Shown piece by piece: positions 1 through 7,940 of a stretch of 13,310 nucleotides of DNA. The position numbers and the translations under genes are program-made. The stretch is from UBA1738 sp045577675 (GTDB taxonomy: Bacteria; Bacillota; Clostridia; UBA1381): positions 1 to 13,310 of the forward strand of contig JAZNIV010000062.1 of NCBI GenBank assembly GCA_045577675.1, read 5' to 3'. Numbering within the stretch: the first letter of the stretch is position 1; every line of letters starts with the position of its first letter. The notes under the pieces were generated by a model that made no database searches, was not told where the DNA came from, and worked only from the letters and a program-made list of their open reading frames with translations.

Positions 1-1452
1 GAGAATATTCCGGACGGGATAACAATGAATATAGTAAATGGGCAGATTATGTTTGAGTCTGCCGGATATATGCGTGGGATTTATTATTCCGATACCGGCG
101 AAGAATTTACTTGTCTGAATATTGAGGGATATGATGATTCATCAGGATTTTTCCGTATATCCTACAATGGCAGCGAGTATGTCCTGTATGACTACTGGAG
201 AGAGGCAGACGGCAGCACCGAGGAAAATCGGTTGCTTTACCGCTACAGTTCGCCGGATTTTGTAAGCTGGCAGTCAGAGATTGTTTCAATAGCAGATGCC
301 GGCAATGTTGACAGCTATGGTTGGATTGAGCCTTCGGGAAGTGTTGTGAACATTAACGGAGAATGGAACTCTTTTTCTCAGAATGGCTATAATCACGTTT
401 ACAGAGATGGAAAATGGGAAAAGGGCGAATATTACGGCATAACAGGACTTAATGAGACAAATCAACCCTTTGTGTATTATAACTTCACCGACTACGGCAT
501 TTTTATGTGGTCAACCAATCACAATGCTGCATTTATTAAAAATAGCGGCGAGGTGATTAAATATAACGGTCAGGAGCGCAATATAGCCTCGTTTTTTGTC
601 AAGGACGGCAAATTTGTCGGTCAGAGTTGGCTGTTAGATGGTCAATGGGAAAGCAAGGATGGCAAGAGTTGGACAAAAACCGAGTTAAAGGATGACTATA
701 GCTCATACTATAGACAGGTAAATGCAACAAACGGATTAGCCGGCTTTGAAAGCGAAATAATTGAACGCGGAAGCTGGCGGTTCCACGAGGACAACAAGGA
801 AATCACCGGAACGCTTACAGAAGCAGACGGAAGTGTAAAAAAGGTAGTGTTTGAAAACACAAAGCACAGCGACTTTATTACTGCTTACAGCGGCAACGGG
901 TATTTTCTGCTTGGTGACTATGACCGCCGTTTCTGGATTTCACACGACGGCATTACAAGGGGTGAATATATTTATCTTGACGATATAGAAAGCGCTGCAA
1001 ACCTCTATGCAAACGATAAAAGCTTTATTATAACAACGCAGGCAGGTATTCAGTATGTCGGCGATATGTCGCAGCTTGAGAAAATTCCGGCAAATGATGC
1101 AGTTAAGGTAAAGCTTTCCGGCGAATACTTAAGCTTTGAGGTTGCGCCTGTGATTGAAAACAGCAGAACTCTCGTTCCTATGCGGTTTATACTCGAGAAA
1201 ATGGGAGCCTTGGTCGGTTGGTCTGATGAACTTAAAATTGCATCTATACTTTACGGTGAGAGCCTCGAAAATTATATAGAAATTCAGATAAATTCCAACA
1301 TAGTCAAGGTAAACGGCATAGAAAAGCCGCTTGATGTACCTGCACGGCTTATAAATGACAAAACAATGCTGCCGCTCAGATTTATTGCGGAGGAAATGGG
1401 ATATACAGTTAATTATATTCCGGAAACAAAAACTGCAGAAATTACAAAATGA
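1..1452 (+). CDS. Exported Asp-box/stalk-domain protein, 5' end outside window
   Basis: This frame is open from base 1 (eight codons precede the first ATG at 25). There is no ribosome site before that ATG and no signal peptide after it, so the gene very probably starts upstream. Residues below are counted from the ATG at 25. The first ~350 residues are rich in Tyr, Trp and Gly and hold Asp-box-like turns: SPDFVSW (76-82), SKDGKSW (210-216), SHDG (306-309) and a weaker SDTGEEF (22-28). These suggest a sialidase-like beta-propeller, with no catalytic residues that I can assign. Residues ~358-475 match the copper amine oxidase N-terminal-like (stalk) domain: two LVPMRFI/LPLRFIAEEMGY segments and a final strand ending TAEITK. 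Despite the family name, such domains in Clostridia are usually non-catalytic surface modules. The stop overlaps the next gene's region, so the two are probably co-transcribed. The domain call is firm for the C-terminus and tentative for the propeller. Confidence 0.8.
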   Translation, partial: ENIPDGITMNIVNGQIMFESAGYMRGIYYSDTGEEFTCLNIEGYDDSSGFFRISYNGSEYVLYDYWREADGSTEENRLLYRYSSPDFVSWQSEIVSIADAGNVDSYGWIEPSGSVVNINGEWNSFSQNGYNHVYRDGKWEKGEYYGITGLNETNQPFVYYNFTDYGIFMWSTNHNAAFIKNSGEVIKYNGQERNIASFFVKDGKFVGQSWLLDGQWESKDGKSWTKTELKDDYSSYYRQVNATNGLAGFESEIIERGSWRFHEDNKEITGTLTEADGSVKKVVFENTKHSDFITAYSGNGYFLLGDYDRRFWISHDGITRGEYIYLDDIESAANLYANDKSFIITTQAGIQYVGDMSQLEKIPANDAVKVKLSGEYLSFEVAPVIENSRTLVPMRFILEKMGALVGWSDELKIASILYGESLENYIEIQINSNIVKVNGIEKPLDVPARLINDKTMLPLRFIAEEMGYTVNYIPETKTAEITK

Positions 1453-1457
1453 GGTGG
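1451..1457 (+). promoter_or_regulatory. Ribosome binding site setting the GTG start at 1464
   Basis: GAGGTGG lies across the stop codon of the upstream gene, six bases before GTG 1464. It supports the GTG rather than the in-frame ATG at 1449, and suggests that translation of the two genes is linked. Confidence 0.6.
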
Positions 1458-1463
1458 ATTAAC

Positions 1464-2603
1464 GTGAAAAAATGGCATTTTGGATTGGTTACAGCAGCAA
1501 TTACACTGCTTTTATCTACGGCTGTGCTTGCAGCCCCCGGAGATATTCTGGGAACCGTCTATAAAGGAGGAAATATTAAAGCATATGTAAACGGTCAGCT
1601 TGTGACCTCCTACAATATTGGCGGAAAGACAGCAATTATATTAGAGGACCTATGTGCAATCGGCGCAGACACCTTTTACAATGATTCATTAAGGACTTTA
1701 ATTTTCATTTCTGATAAGCTGCAGGCAGATGAAAATGTAAATATTTACAGAAACGATACAATACGCAAGTATTACGAGACGGATATTGTAACCTATGTCA
1801 ACGGAAAAATCGCAGAGGGCTATTCCTTTAACGGCTGTATGGCGGTTGTGATTGAGGATATCGCCGACGACAACGCCTATTCAGAGTATGGTGCAAAATA
1901 TATCTGGAATCCTCAGGAGCGTACAATTTCCCTTGAATTTGTTACAGATAATTTAAGCCGTCTTGCCGATAAGGCTGCAGAAAGAAAGCTACAGATTTCT
2001 ATTGATAATGACACAATACACCTTACCGACAATTCCTTTGCTAAGGGCAGCTACGGTATGATATATGATTCGCAGGAGTTTCTTGAAAATCCGGGTGTAA
2101 AGGATGTTTTTATCCAATACAAGGACAGAAAAATTCCTATAGGAAAAACACTCTTTTTCCGGCATATGCAGTTTACAAGATGGGACGAAGAGCCGGTTTC
2201 TCTTGAATATTTCGGCAACACATATCTGACGCAGGTAGACGAGGAAAGGTTTTTAGAATTTATAAATTCCATTGAAATTCCCGAAACTACCTATGAAGAG
2301 GTTCTGGCACACTTCACAAGCGGAGCGAACTGGATAGATGTGGTCGAACGCATTGACACCGAGGACTGCACCTTCCTGCACCTTATGCAGCCGTCAATGC
2401 ACGGAGCATACAATTTCCTCGTTCGTATTGCAAAAGACGGAACATACCGCGATTATTCCGAGGATTTTGAGTCGGTGAGCCTTTACGGAACAAAGCGTTT
2501 TGACAATCTGACCATTCACGAGGATACCGAAACAGTAACCTTCCGTTACGATACAAACTACGTTATAGACTTAAAAACCGGAGAAATGACAAAGGAAGAG
2601 TAA
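1464..2603 (+). CDS. Secreted protein with two stalk-like repeats
   Basis: I place the start at GTG 1464 (379 aa) because GAGGTGG sits six bases upstream and the product then opens with a clean signal peptide: MKKWH, a hydrophobic stretch, then a likely cut after VLA (residue 23) or VLAA (24). An ATG at 1449, overlapping the previous stop as ATGA, is in frame but would put the ribosome site inside the gene. Two related units follow: residues ~41-82 (YVNGQLVTSY, then an ED pair and RTLIF) and ~111-157 (TYVNGKIAEGY, then an ED pair and RTISL). Both resemble half of a copper amine oxidase-like stalk domain, as in the preceding gene. The C-terminal ~215 residues hold no motif I recognise. It is probably an extracellular or wall-associated protein working with its neighbour; the role is unknown. 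Confidence 0.8.
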   Translation: MKKWHFGLVTAAITLLLSTAVLAAPGDILGTVYKGGNIKAYVNGQLVTSYNIGGKTAIILEDLCAIGADTFYNDSLRTLIFISDKLQADENVNIYRNDTIRKYYETDIVTYVNGKIAEGYSFNGCMAVVIEDIADDNAYSEYGAKYIWNPQERTISLEFVTDNLSRLADKAAERKLQISIDNDTIHLTDNSFAKGSYGMIYDSQEFLENPGVKDVFIQYKDRKIPIGKTLFFRHMQFTRWDEEPVSLEYFGNTYLTQVDEERFLEFINSIEIPETTYEEVLAHFTSGANWIDVVERIDTEDCTFLHLMQPSMHGAYNFLVRIAKDGTYRDYSEDFESVSLYGTKRFDNLTIHEDTETVTFRYDTNYVIDLKTGEMTKEE

Positions 2604-2614
2604 TTTTTCTTATC

Positions 2615-2649
2615 AAAAATGGCAGTTGCTAATTGCAACCGCCATTTTT
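2615..2649. terminator. Bidirectional rho-independent terminator between converging genes
   Basis: Two 15-base arms (2615-2629 and 2635-2649) pair with a single A/C mismatch around a five-base TAATT loop. The outer ends are A/T runs, so each strand gets a T-tract after the hairpin. It lies 12 bases after the + strand stop at 2603, and its last base is shared with the stop codon of the - strand gene ending at 2649. Confidence 0.85.
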
Positions 2650-5642
2650 TACTTATAGGCCGGCATTTTCAGCATATCCTGACCGGGTGTATCGGCAAGC
2701 ACCGGAAATGCATAGCCCGTAATTTGTGTCCACACATTTGCGTCGCCTGTCTCCCAGCCTAAAAGTCCGCCTTGCGCAATACCTTTAAAGTAAAAGTCCG
2801 TTCCTTTCAGGCTTTGAAGAGTCTTGACCGTTCCGTTTTCCGTACTTGTCTTTACATATTTTGAGTTAATCAGGGTTTTATCACAGGAATAGTTGTCACT
2901 TACTTCACTCATTGTGGCAGTGCCGACAACCGCTCCGATTTGTCCGCTGCCGCCTATAGCAGGGTTAAGTGCCACATTCTGCATAACAAAGCCGTTTTCC
3001 GAATATCCGCAGATACCTCCAACCGAAATATTACCCACCGCAATAACATTACCGGAGGAGTATGTATTTTGCAGATTTGAGCCGGAATTACAGCCGGTAA
3101 TTCCGCCAACATATCCTTCTTTTCCCGAAATATGAATATCAGCTACCGACAAACAGTTATAAACCGCGGAGCTTTCTGCAAGTCCGCAGCTTCCTCCTAC
3201 ATACATATTCTTTTCACCTTCTGCAACAATTCTTCCTGCCGATGCACATTTATATACCTGTCCGCCGGAGGTAATTCCGCAAATACCGCCAATATATGCT
3301 GTTTTGTTTTCCGCTTTAATTTCGGCATTTGCAAAGCTTTCAAAAACATAACCGCCTGTATTATAACCACAAATTCCACCAACAACCGCATTTGCACCGC
3401 TTGATGATATTTGCCCCGAATATGAGGTTCTGATTATAATTCCGCTGTTTTCAGCACAGATACCGCCTGCTGTTGCATTATCAAAGCTGTTTATAATTTC
3501 TGCCCAAACCCGACAGTCCGAAATTTCACCATAGTTTTCACCTGCAATAACACCCAAAAGACCTGCTTTTTTTGTATCTATCCTGCCGCAAACGGCACAA
3601 TTTTGAATGTATCCGTAATTACACGCGGCTAAAATCGCACCGCCCGAGCCGGGGCTTGCTTTAGCATTTCTTAGTGTAAGATTTCTGACCGTTCCTCCGG
3701 TTATATTGGAAAACATTCCTGTATCACTTTTTAAGTTAAGGTTATATATTGTATATCCGTTTCCGTCAAAGGTGCCGGAAAATCCGTCCTGTGCACAGAT
3801 TGTTTTCCATGGCAAATTAAGCGTTATATCCCCTGAAAGGATATAATGCCCCGATTCATTTTTATCAATCGCCCGAAGCTCCTCTGCATTTGTAATCTTC
3901 TTGGGCATATACGCAGTTCTGCCCGGTTCCAGCTCGGCCACCTGTGCATATCTTGGGCATATCAGCCTGTAGCCGTTTTCAGGAACAGCCCAATCCGATA
4001 CTCCAAAGCCCAGACCCTCGTAAAACTCAAAGCCTATAAGCTCCTCCCACTCGGCATCATATCCGTTTTGCGAAAACCTGCCCGGCTCTTCGTATGCCGC
4101 ATTTGAATATACATCAGCATAACAGTAATTGTTTTCACATATTCCGTTTTTCTTATTCGTTGTCAGCCGTCCGCTGTTCAAGGTCATCGTGTCGTAAACC
4201 GTCATACACGCGGACACACTATTTTCAATCCTGCCGTTATCATTAGCTCCGGCAATTCCGCCGGCATACATATCCGATGCCACCGTTTCACTTGCCGCAA
4301 TACATTTCTTTATAGTTTCGTAATTTTGACCTGCGATTCCTCCTGAAAAAGAGCCTGCCTTAACCGAATATACCGCTGACAGACAATTTTCTAAAGCTCC
4401 GCTGTTTGTACCGCAAATACCGCCGGCATTATTGGTGCGTGCTTCAACCGCTCCGGTAACAGTACATCCGGATATTTTTCCGCCCTCATTTCTTCCGGCG
4501 ATAATGCCCACATTCTTTTTAGCACTCACCTGTGCGTCCACCGCAAGATTTTTTACTTCTCCGCCCTTTATAACCCGAAACAGTCCTGCATCCTCATTAT
4601 CATCGTCAATAACCATTCCGCTTATTTTAAATCCGTTTCCGTCAAAAATTCCCGAAAACTCACTGATTCCCTGCCAACTTTCGCCTAAATGAATGTTGTC
4701 CCCAAGACTGTAATAGCTTGACGGGCTTGTTTCAATATCTAAAAGCTGCCGCGCAGAATAGATGATATACGGCGATTCTGCTGTTCCGTCACCTGATGCG
4801 ACAGAAAAAGGCAGAACGTCCTTTATGACCGACACTCTTGCCGGGATTCCGTCCGCATTTACCAGCTTTAAGTATACATCATAGCGTTCATTTATATTCG
4901 CAGGGATGTTGGCTGTAACAGTCTTATTAAGCACCGTAATGTCGCACAGCTTTATGTCGGCTGCATAGTACGGATTTCCGGCTTTTGCAAGACCATAATA
5001 AACCGCACAGGGCTTGTTGGTTCGTAGCTCAACCGAAATGCTTCCAAACTCACAATTCTGGGAACGCTTTGGATATCCTCTCATAAAACGCACACTTGCC
5101 GTACTCTGACGGTCAAAATTATATAAAAGAGCCAAAATATCTCCTTTTGCCGCAAATACCTTTGGTTTGGTATTAAAGCAGCCTTCAAAAAGCCTGTTTT
5201 CAAGGGCATATGCATAGTAGCTTTTTGCGTACTCCGACACATCCTCTGTTCCTGTTCGATTCTCACTCTCGCCTCTGTAATAACGGCCTATAACCGTAAC
5301 TGCATCCTCAAGTGTGATAAAGTCAAGCGGTCTTGCCCTGCCGTCCGAATCGCCTAAAAGCAGTCCGTGATGCCGTGCCGCCGTTACCGCATCGTAAAAC
5401 CAATCGTTATCCAAAACATCGGAAAAGGAATTAATTCCGCCCTTTAAATCAAGAAACCGCGTTAGCATTACCGCAAGCTCGGCACGGGTAGCTGACCTTG
5501 CCGGCTCGAAATCACCATTTTCGTTTCCCGAAATAATTCCACTTTCAAAAGCTGATTGTATGTAACCTGAAAGAGGACTTTCTGCCGCTGCGCTCGTCAA
5601 AAAAGCCGTCATCGAAAGCAGCAGAAAAAACAACCTTTTCAT
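2649..5642 (-). CDS. S-layer-homology protein with GLUG-like beta-helix repeats
   Basis: This is a large surface protein (997 aa from ATG 5642). MKRLFF plus a hydrophobic core ending TSAAA is a signal peptide of about 20 residues. Three SLH units follow, at ~21-66, ~72-123 and ~133-178; the family's TRAE motif survives only in the first (TRAEL, ~52-56), while the second has TLED and the third AAKGD. SLH domains bind pyruvylated wall polymers, so the protein is probably wall-anchored. Residues ~183-279 may be an Ig/Fn3-like linker. Then come two blocks, each opened by a similar module (FSGIFDGNGF and FSGTFDGNGY, followed by GLF/GMF and NL segments) and continued by GG-x-C/A-G repeats. Such GLUG repeats fold as a right-handed parallel beta-helix, often in adhesins. 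A GTG at 5654 is in frame but shares a base with the AGGAGG, so I prefer ATG 5642. Ligand unknown. Confidence 0.88.
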   Translation of the reverse strand: MKRLFFLLLSMTAFLTSAAAESPLSGYIQSAFESGIISGNENGDFEPARSATRAELAVMLTRFLDLKGGINSFSDVLDNDWFYDAVTAARHHGLLLGDSDGRARPLDFITLEDAVTVIGRYYRGESENRTGTEDVSEYAKSYYAYALENRLFEGCFNTKPKVFAAKGDILALLYNFDRQSTASVRFMRGYPKRSQNCEFGSISVELRTNKPCAVYYGLAKAGNPYYAADIKLCDITVLNKTVTANIPANINERYDVYLKLVNADGIPARVSVIKDVLPFSVASGDGTAESPYIIYSARQLLDIETSPSSYYSLGDNIHLGESWQGISEFSGIFDGNGFKISGMVIDDDNEDAGLFRVIKGGEVKNLAVDAQVSAKKNVGIIAGRNEGGKISGCTVTGAVEARTNNAGGICGTNSGALENCLSAVYSVKAGSFSGGIAGQNYETIKKCIAASETVASDMYAGGIAGANDNGRIENSVSACMTVYDTMTLNSGRLTTNKKNGICENNYCYADVYSNAAYEEPGRFSQNGYDAEWEELIGFEFYEGLGFGVSDWAVPENGYRLICPRYAQVAELEPGRTAYMPKKITNAEELRAIDKNESGHYILSGDITLNLPWKTICAQDGFSGTFDGNGYTIYNLNLKSDTGMFSNITGGTVRNLTLRNAKASPGSGGAILAACNYGYIQNCAVCGRIDTKKAGLLGVIAGENYGEISDCRVWAEIINSFDNATAGGICAENSGIIIRTSYSGQISSSGANAVVGGICGYNTGGYVFESFANAEIKAENKTAYIGGICGITSGGQVYKCASAGRIVAEGEKNMYVGGSCGLAESSAVYNCLSVADIHISGKEGYVGGITGCNSGSNLQNTYSSGNVIAVGNISVGGICGYSENGFVMQNVALNPAIGGSGQIGAVVGTATMSEVSDNYSCDKTLINSKYVKTSTENGTVKTLQSLKGTDFYFKGIAQGGLLGWETGDANVWTQITGYAFPVLADTPGQDMLKMPAYK
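2970..3653 (-). repeat. Second GLUG-like repeat block, nine coils
   Basis: Nine in-frame units, each opening with a GG-I-C/A-G-like turn, recur every 28-31 residues (about 90 bases). The best-kept units read AGGICAENSG, VGGICGYNTG, IGGICGITSG, VGGITGCNSG and VGGICGYSENG. The first two units and the last (IGAVVGTATM) are degenerate. The period fits one beta-helix coil or turn pair per unit. Confidence 0.75.
4200..4526 (-). repeat. First GLUG-like repeat block, four coils
   Basis: Four units spaced 27-28 residues apart: VGIIAGRNEG, AGGICGTNSG, SGGIAGQNYE and AGGIAGANDNG. Each is followed by a short strand with a Cys or Ser in the same place (GC, NC, KC, NS). The block is a shorter version of the one at 2970-3653 and follows its own lead-in module, so the protein seems to contain an internal duplication of unequal length. 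Confidence 0.7.
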
Positions 5643-5653
5643 AAGCAAGCACA

Positions 5654-5659
5654 CCTCCT
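5654..5659 (-). promoter_or_regulatory. AGGAGG ribosome site inside the end of the cardiolipin synthase gene
   Basis: A perfect AGGAGG overlaps the TAG stop of the upstream gene (stop at 5660-5658). It lies 11 bases before ATG 5642, or five bases before an in-frame TTG at 5648. It excludes the GTG at 5654, which shares its last G. The overlap implies translational coupling. Confidence 0.7.
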
Positions 5660-7082
5660 ACATAATAGGTGAAAACAGTCTGAAAAATCCTTCCTTTATT
5701 ATCTTTATGATACCTCTTTTTTTATAAGCCTCCATCGTCAGCTCCTCACAAACACACTGGTCAGCCTCAAAAATTTTGCGGCATTCCTCCGCTGTTTCGG
5801 GGCTATACATAAACGCATTAAGCTCAAACAGCAGACGAAAGCTCCTTATATCAATATTCGTGCTACCGATAGTGGATATTCTTCCGTCCACCGTAATAGT
5901 TTTTGAATGAATGAACCCCGGATAAAGGTAGACCTTAACACCGGCAGATAAAAGCTCTCCCATATATGACATAGTTGTATGATACACATACTTTTTATCC
6001 GGCATACCGGGAATCATAATCCGCACATCAACCCCCGACTGTGCCGCAGTCTGCACAGCAGTCATAAAAGCCTCATCCGGTACATAATAAGGTGTCTGAA
6101 TAAACACATACTTTTTAGCACTGTAAATCATACGAAGCATTCCGCATTTTATCTCTTCGTTTTCCGAATCGGGGCCTGATGCAACGATTTGTATACCTAC
6201 ATTTCCGTTATCCCCATCTTTTTTTACATAGCCCTTAACAGGAATAGTACGTCCTGTGGAAAATTCCCAGTCCTGTGCAAAGCACCTTTGCACATATTCA
6301 ACTGCATCGCCCACAATGCGGATATGCGTATCTCTCCACGGCAGATTTCGTTTCGGATTTCCGCCCATATACTCGTCTCCGACATTCATTCCGCCAAGAT
6401 ATGCAACAGCATCGTCCACCACTACGATTTTGCGGTGGTTCCTGTGGTTTATTTTGGACATCGACAAAATCCGTACAGGAAAGAACTCCACAACCTCACT
6501 CGCCTTTTCCTCACGCAGCCTGTTAAAGAGCCGCCTCGGAGTTAAAATTGAGCCAAAGCCGTCGTACATAAGCCTTATCTTAACTCCCTCTTTTGCTTTT
6601 TCCACGAGAAGGTCTATAAGCTGATTGCCTATAACATCATTACGAATTATGAAATATGCAATATTTATGCTTTCCTTTGCGTTTTTTATATCCTCAAAAA
6701 GTGCATCGTACTTTTTTCGTGCATCGGTAAATATTTCAACTTCGTTTTCAGTGCAGTAAACACAGTTGCAGTTTAAAAAATAGTTTATCATTTCAGAGTA
6801 CGGCAAATTTCCGTCCCGCTGCTTTTTTATAATTTCCTTCTGCTTGTCCAGTATAGAGCTTTCGTTAAGCTCAAGCTTTTTCTGATACTTATGCTGTGCA
6901 TAATATTTAAGACCGATTCCAAACACTAAAAACAACACTCCACCGACTACAGGCAGCAGAATAAGGCACATAATCCACGCCATCGAAGAAATGGGATTTT
7001 TTCTTCTGAAGCAGACAATGGCTATTATGATTACAATATTAAGCAAATAGGAAATCCAAACCATATTGTTCAAAATCTCCAT
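5658..7082 (-). CDS. cls: Cardiolipin synthase (two-HKD phospholipase D family)
   Basis: This membrane enzyme joins two phosphatidylglycerol molecules into cardiolipin plus glycerol. The product is 474 aa, the usual length for bacterial ClsA-type enzymes. Two N-terminal membrane spans (about residues 8-25 and 33-58) precede a cytosolic catalytic region with both phospholipase D signatures: H216-x-K218-x4-D223 followed by GGMNVGDEY, and H392-x-K394-x4-D399 followed by IGSTNIDIRSF. All six catalytic H, K and D residues are intact. The ATG at 7082 follows AGGAGG by nine bases. The gene starts three bases after the VanZ-like gene ends and overlaps the ribosome site of the SLH gene, so the three form one operon. 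Cardiolipin synthase is the best fit; another phosphatidyltransferase of the same superfamily cannot be excluded from sequence alone. Confidence 0.93.
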   Translation of the reverse strand: MEILNNMVWISYLLNIVIIIAIVCFRRKNPISSMAWIMCLILLPVVGGVLFLVFGIGLKYYAQHKYQKKLELNESSILDKQKEIIKKQRDGNLPYSEMINYFLNCNCVYCTENEVEIFTDARKKYDALFEDIKNAKESINIAYFIIRNDVIGNQLIDLLVEKAKEGVKIRLMYDGFGSILTPRRLFNRLREEKASEVVEFFPVRILSMSKINHRNHRKIVVVDDAVAYLGGMNVGDEYMGGNPKRNLPWRDTHIRIVGDAVEYVQRCFAQDWEFSTGRTIPVKGYVKKDGDNGNVGIQIVASGPDSENEEIKCGMLRMIYSAKKYVFIQTPYYVPDEAFMTAVQTAAQSGVDVRIMIPGMPDKKYVYHTTMSYMGELLSAGVKVYLYPGFIHSKTITVDGRISTIGSTNIDIRSFRLLFELNAFMYSPETAEECRKIFEADQCVCEELTMEAYKKRGIIKIIKEGFFRLFSPIM

Positions 7083-7085
7083 ACA

Positions 7086-7514
7086 CTATTTCCTCCTGAA
7101 CTTATATGAAATTCCGGCAATCGCCGTACCTATAACCGTTCCTGCAAAATCGACAAAAATATCCTGCACCATTCCTGCTCTGCCGAACGAGAACAGCTGG
7201 ATATATTCATCTATACAGGCTGTTAAAAGCCCGAAAAACAAAATATATATGATTCTTCGCTTATATTGCATTTCAAAGCAGTTTGCAAGGAGAATCCCAT
7301 GAAGAGTAAATTCCGCGATGTGTGCTGTCTTTCGTACAAATAAAACAAGCAGCTCCCTCTTTGGGTAAACCTTTACCAAGCCTAAAATATCAGCAAGAAT
7401 ATTCACAAGACGTCCGCTGCTTTCTGCTGAAACCTCCGCACTCTGCAGCGAATTATTAAATATAAAAAAAGTAGTTATTATGGTAGCAATAATAAACGGT
7501 ATTCTTCTTTTCAC
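7086..7514 (-). CDS. VanZ-like family membrane protein
   Basis: This is a small integral membrane protein (142 aa). A hydrophobic N-terminus (IPFIIATIITTFFIF) is followed by the motifs shared by VanZ-like proteins: RKTAHIAEF (61-69), DEYIQ (102-106) and GRAGMVQDIFVDFAGTVIG (111-129), within three or four predicted membrane spans. VanZ from glycopeptide-resistance clusters gives low-level teicoplanin resistance, but most chromosomal relatives have unproven roles, and no van genes are nearby. I choose GTG 7514 because GAGGAA lies eight bases before it and because the promoter at 7551-7578 would start transcription near 7543. A longer frame opening at TTG 7562 would begin upstream of that transcript. 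First gene of the operon with cls and the SLH protein, which points to a role in the cell envelope. Confidence 0.85.
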   Translation of the reverse strand: MKRRIPFIIATIITTFFIFNNSLQSAEVSAESSGRLVNILADILGLVKVYPKRELLVLFVRKTAHIAEFTLHGILLANCFEMQYKRRIIYILFFGLLTACIDEYIQLFSFGRAGMVQDIFVDFAGTVIGTAIAGISYKFRRK

Positions 7515-7550
7515 AGTTTTTCTTCCTCGTATGTATTGTTTCTTAAGAAT

Positions 7551-7578
7551 ATTATACCACAAAAGCAGAATTTGTGAA
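7551..7578 (-). promoter_or_regulatory. Promoter of the VanZ-cls-SLH operon
   Basis: Reading the - strand: TTCACA (7578-7573), a 16-base spacer, then a perfect TATAAT (7556-7551) preceded by TGG, which makes an extended -10. Expected transcript start is near 7543, giving a leader of about 30 bases before GTG 7514. Confidence 0.75.
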
Positions 7579-7614
7579 TAGTTTTGACGATAATTTCAAA
7601 AAAATTAACATTTT

Positions 7615-7640
7615 AAAAGCAGCCCGAAAATCGGACCGCC
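7615..7640 (-). terminator. Terminator of the small cysteine-rich gene
   Basis: On the - strand, 10-base arms (7640-7631 and 7627-7618) pair with three G-U wobbles around a TTT loop, followed by four T's and, after an A-rich gap, a longer T tract. The hairpin begins on the stop codon of the gene. It separates that gene from the VanZ operon promoter just downstream. Confidence 0.65.
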
Positions 7641-7828
7641 TATCGCCTTGTCTTACCCTTATTTTTTTCTTTATATTTTTCTACGATGTGCTTGCACACA
7701 GGACAATCATCCTCATTCCCCGGCAGACAAAAGTTTTTAAGTATGATTTTCGGAGGGTGCTTTCTGCCCATAAGGCATATCATTTCTCCGTCCCATTCTT
7801 CATAAAAAGTGCAGCAATTTTTCCCCAT
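7640..7828 (-). CDS. Small cysteine-rich protein of unknown function
   Basis: I do not recognise this 62-residue protein. It has six cysteines (5, 6, 18, 34, 42, 45) and two histidines (24, 47). The ending C-P-V-C-K-H at 42-47, with Cys34 upstream, resembles a zinc-ribbon-like metal site. The C-terminus is a lysine-rich charged helix (EKYKEKNKGKTRR). No signal peptide or membrane span is seen, so it is probably cytosolic. That it is a real gene is supported by its own promoter (7880-7908), an AAAGG site nine bases before ATG 7828, and a terminator on its stop codon. An in-frame ATG at 7837 (65 aa) touches the AAAGG directly and is less likely. It is divergent from the XRE regulator gene. A metal-binding or nucleic-acid-binding role is a guess. 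Confidence 0.6.
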   Translation of the reverse strand: MGKNCCTFYEEWDGEMICLMGRKHPPKIILKNFCLPGNEDDCPVCKHIVEKYKEKNKGKTRR

Positions 7829-7879
7829 ACCATTCATCCTTTATTATAAAATGTTCTTTTTTTACTTGTTAATAATATA

Positions 7880-7908
7880 ATTTTACTACAACATTTTATT
7901 TTAGTCAA
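7880..7908 (-). promoter_or_regulatory. Promoter of the small cysteine-rich gene
   Basis: Reading the - strand: TTGACT (7908-7903), a 17-base spacer, TAAAAT (7885-7880). Each box differs from consensus by one base. The expected start is near 7873, about 45 bases before ATG 7828. Confidence 0.65.
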
Positions 7909-7940
7909 TATTTTTATACATAATTAGATATTTTTAATTC

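Noticed and set aside
2970..4526. Regular ~90-base periodicity that could suggest a CRISPR or tandem DNA repeat
   Set aside because: The units are diverged in DNA, stay in frame and match GG-x-C-G protein coils, so they are protein repeats. No identical short repeats with unique spacers exist.
5643..5654. GTG start for the SLH protein at 5654 (four extra residues, MCLL)
   Set aside because: The GTG shares a base with the AGGAGG ribosome site, so that site cannot serve it. ATG 5642 gives an ordinary signal peptide.
6189..6624. Several overlapping + strand reading frames across the cardiolipin synthase gene
   Set aside because: They lie antisense to a gene with intact catalytic motifs, have no ribosome sites or recognisable domains, and read as typical shadow frames.
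7515..7562. TTG start at 7562 for the VanZ-like protein
   Set aside because: It lies upstream of the TATAAT at 7556-7551, so it would precede the predicted transcript start. GTG 7514 has a GAGGAA site at good spacing.
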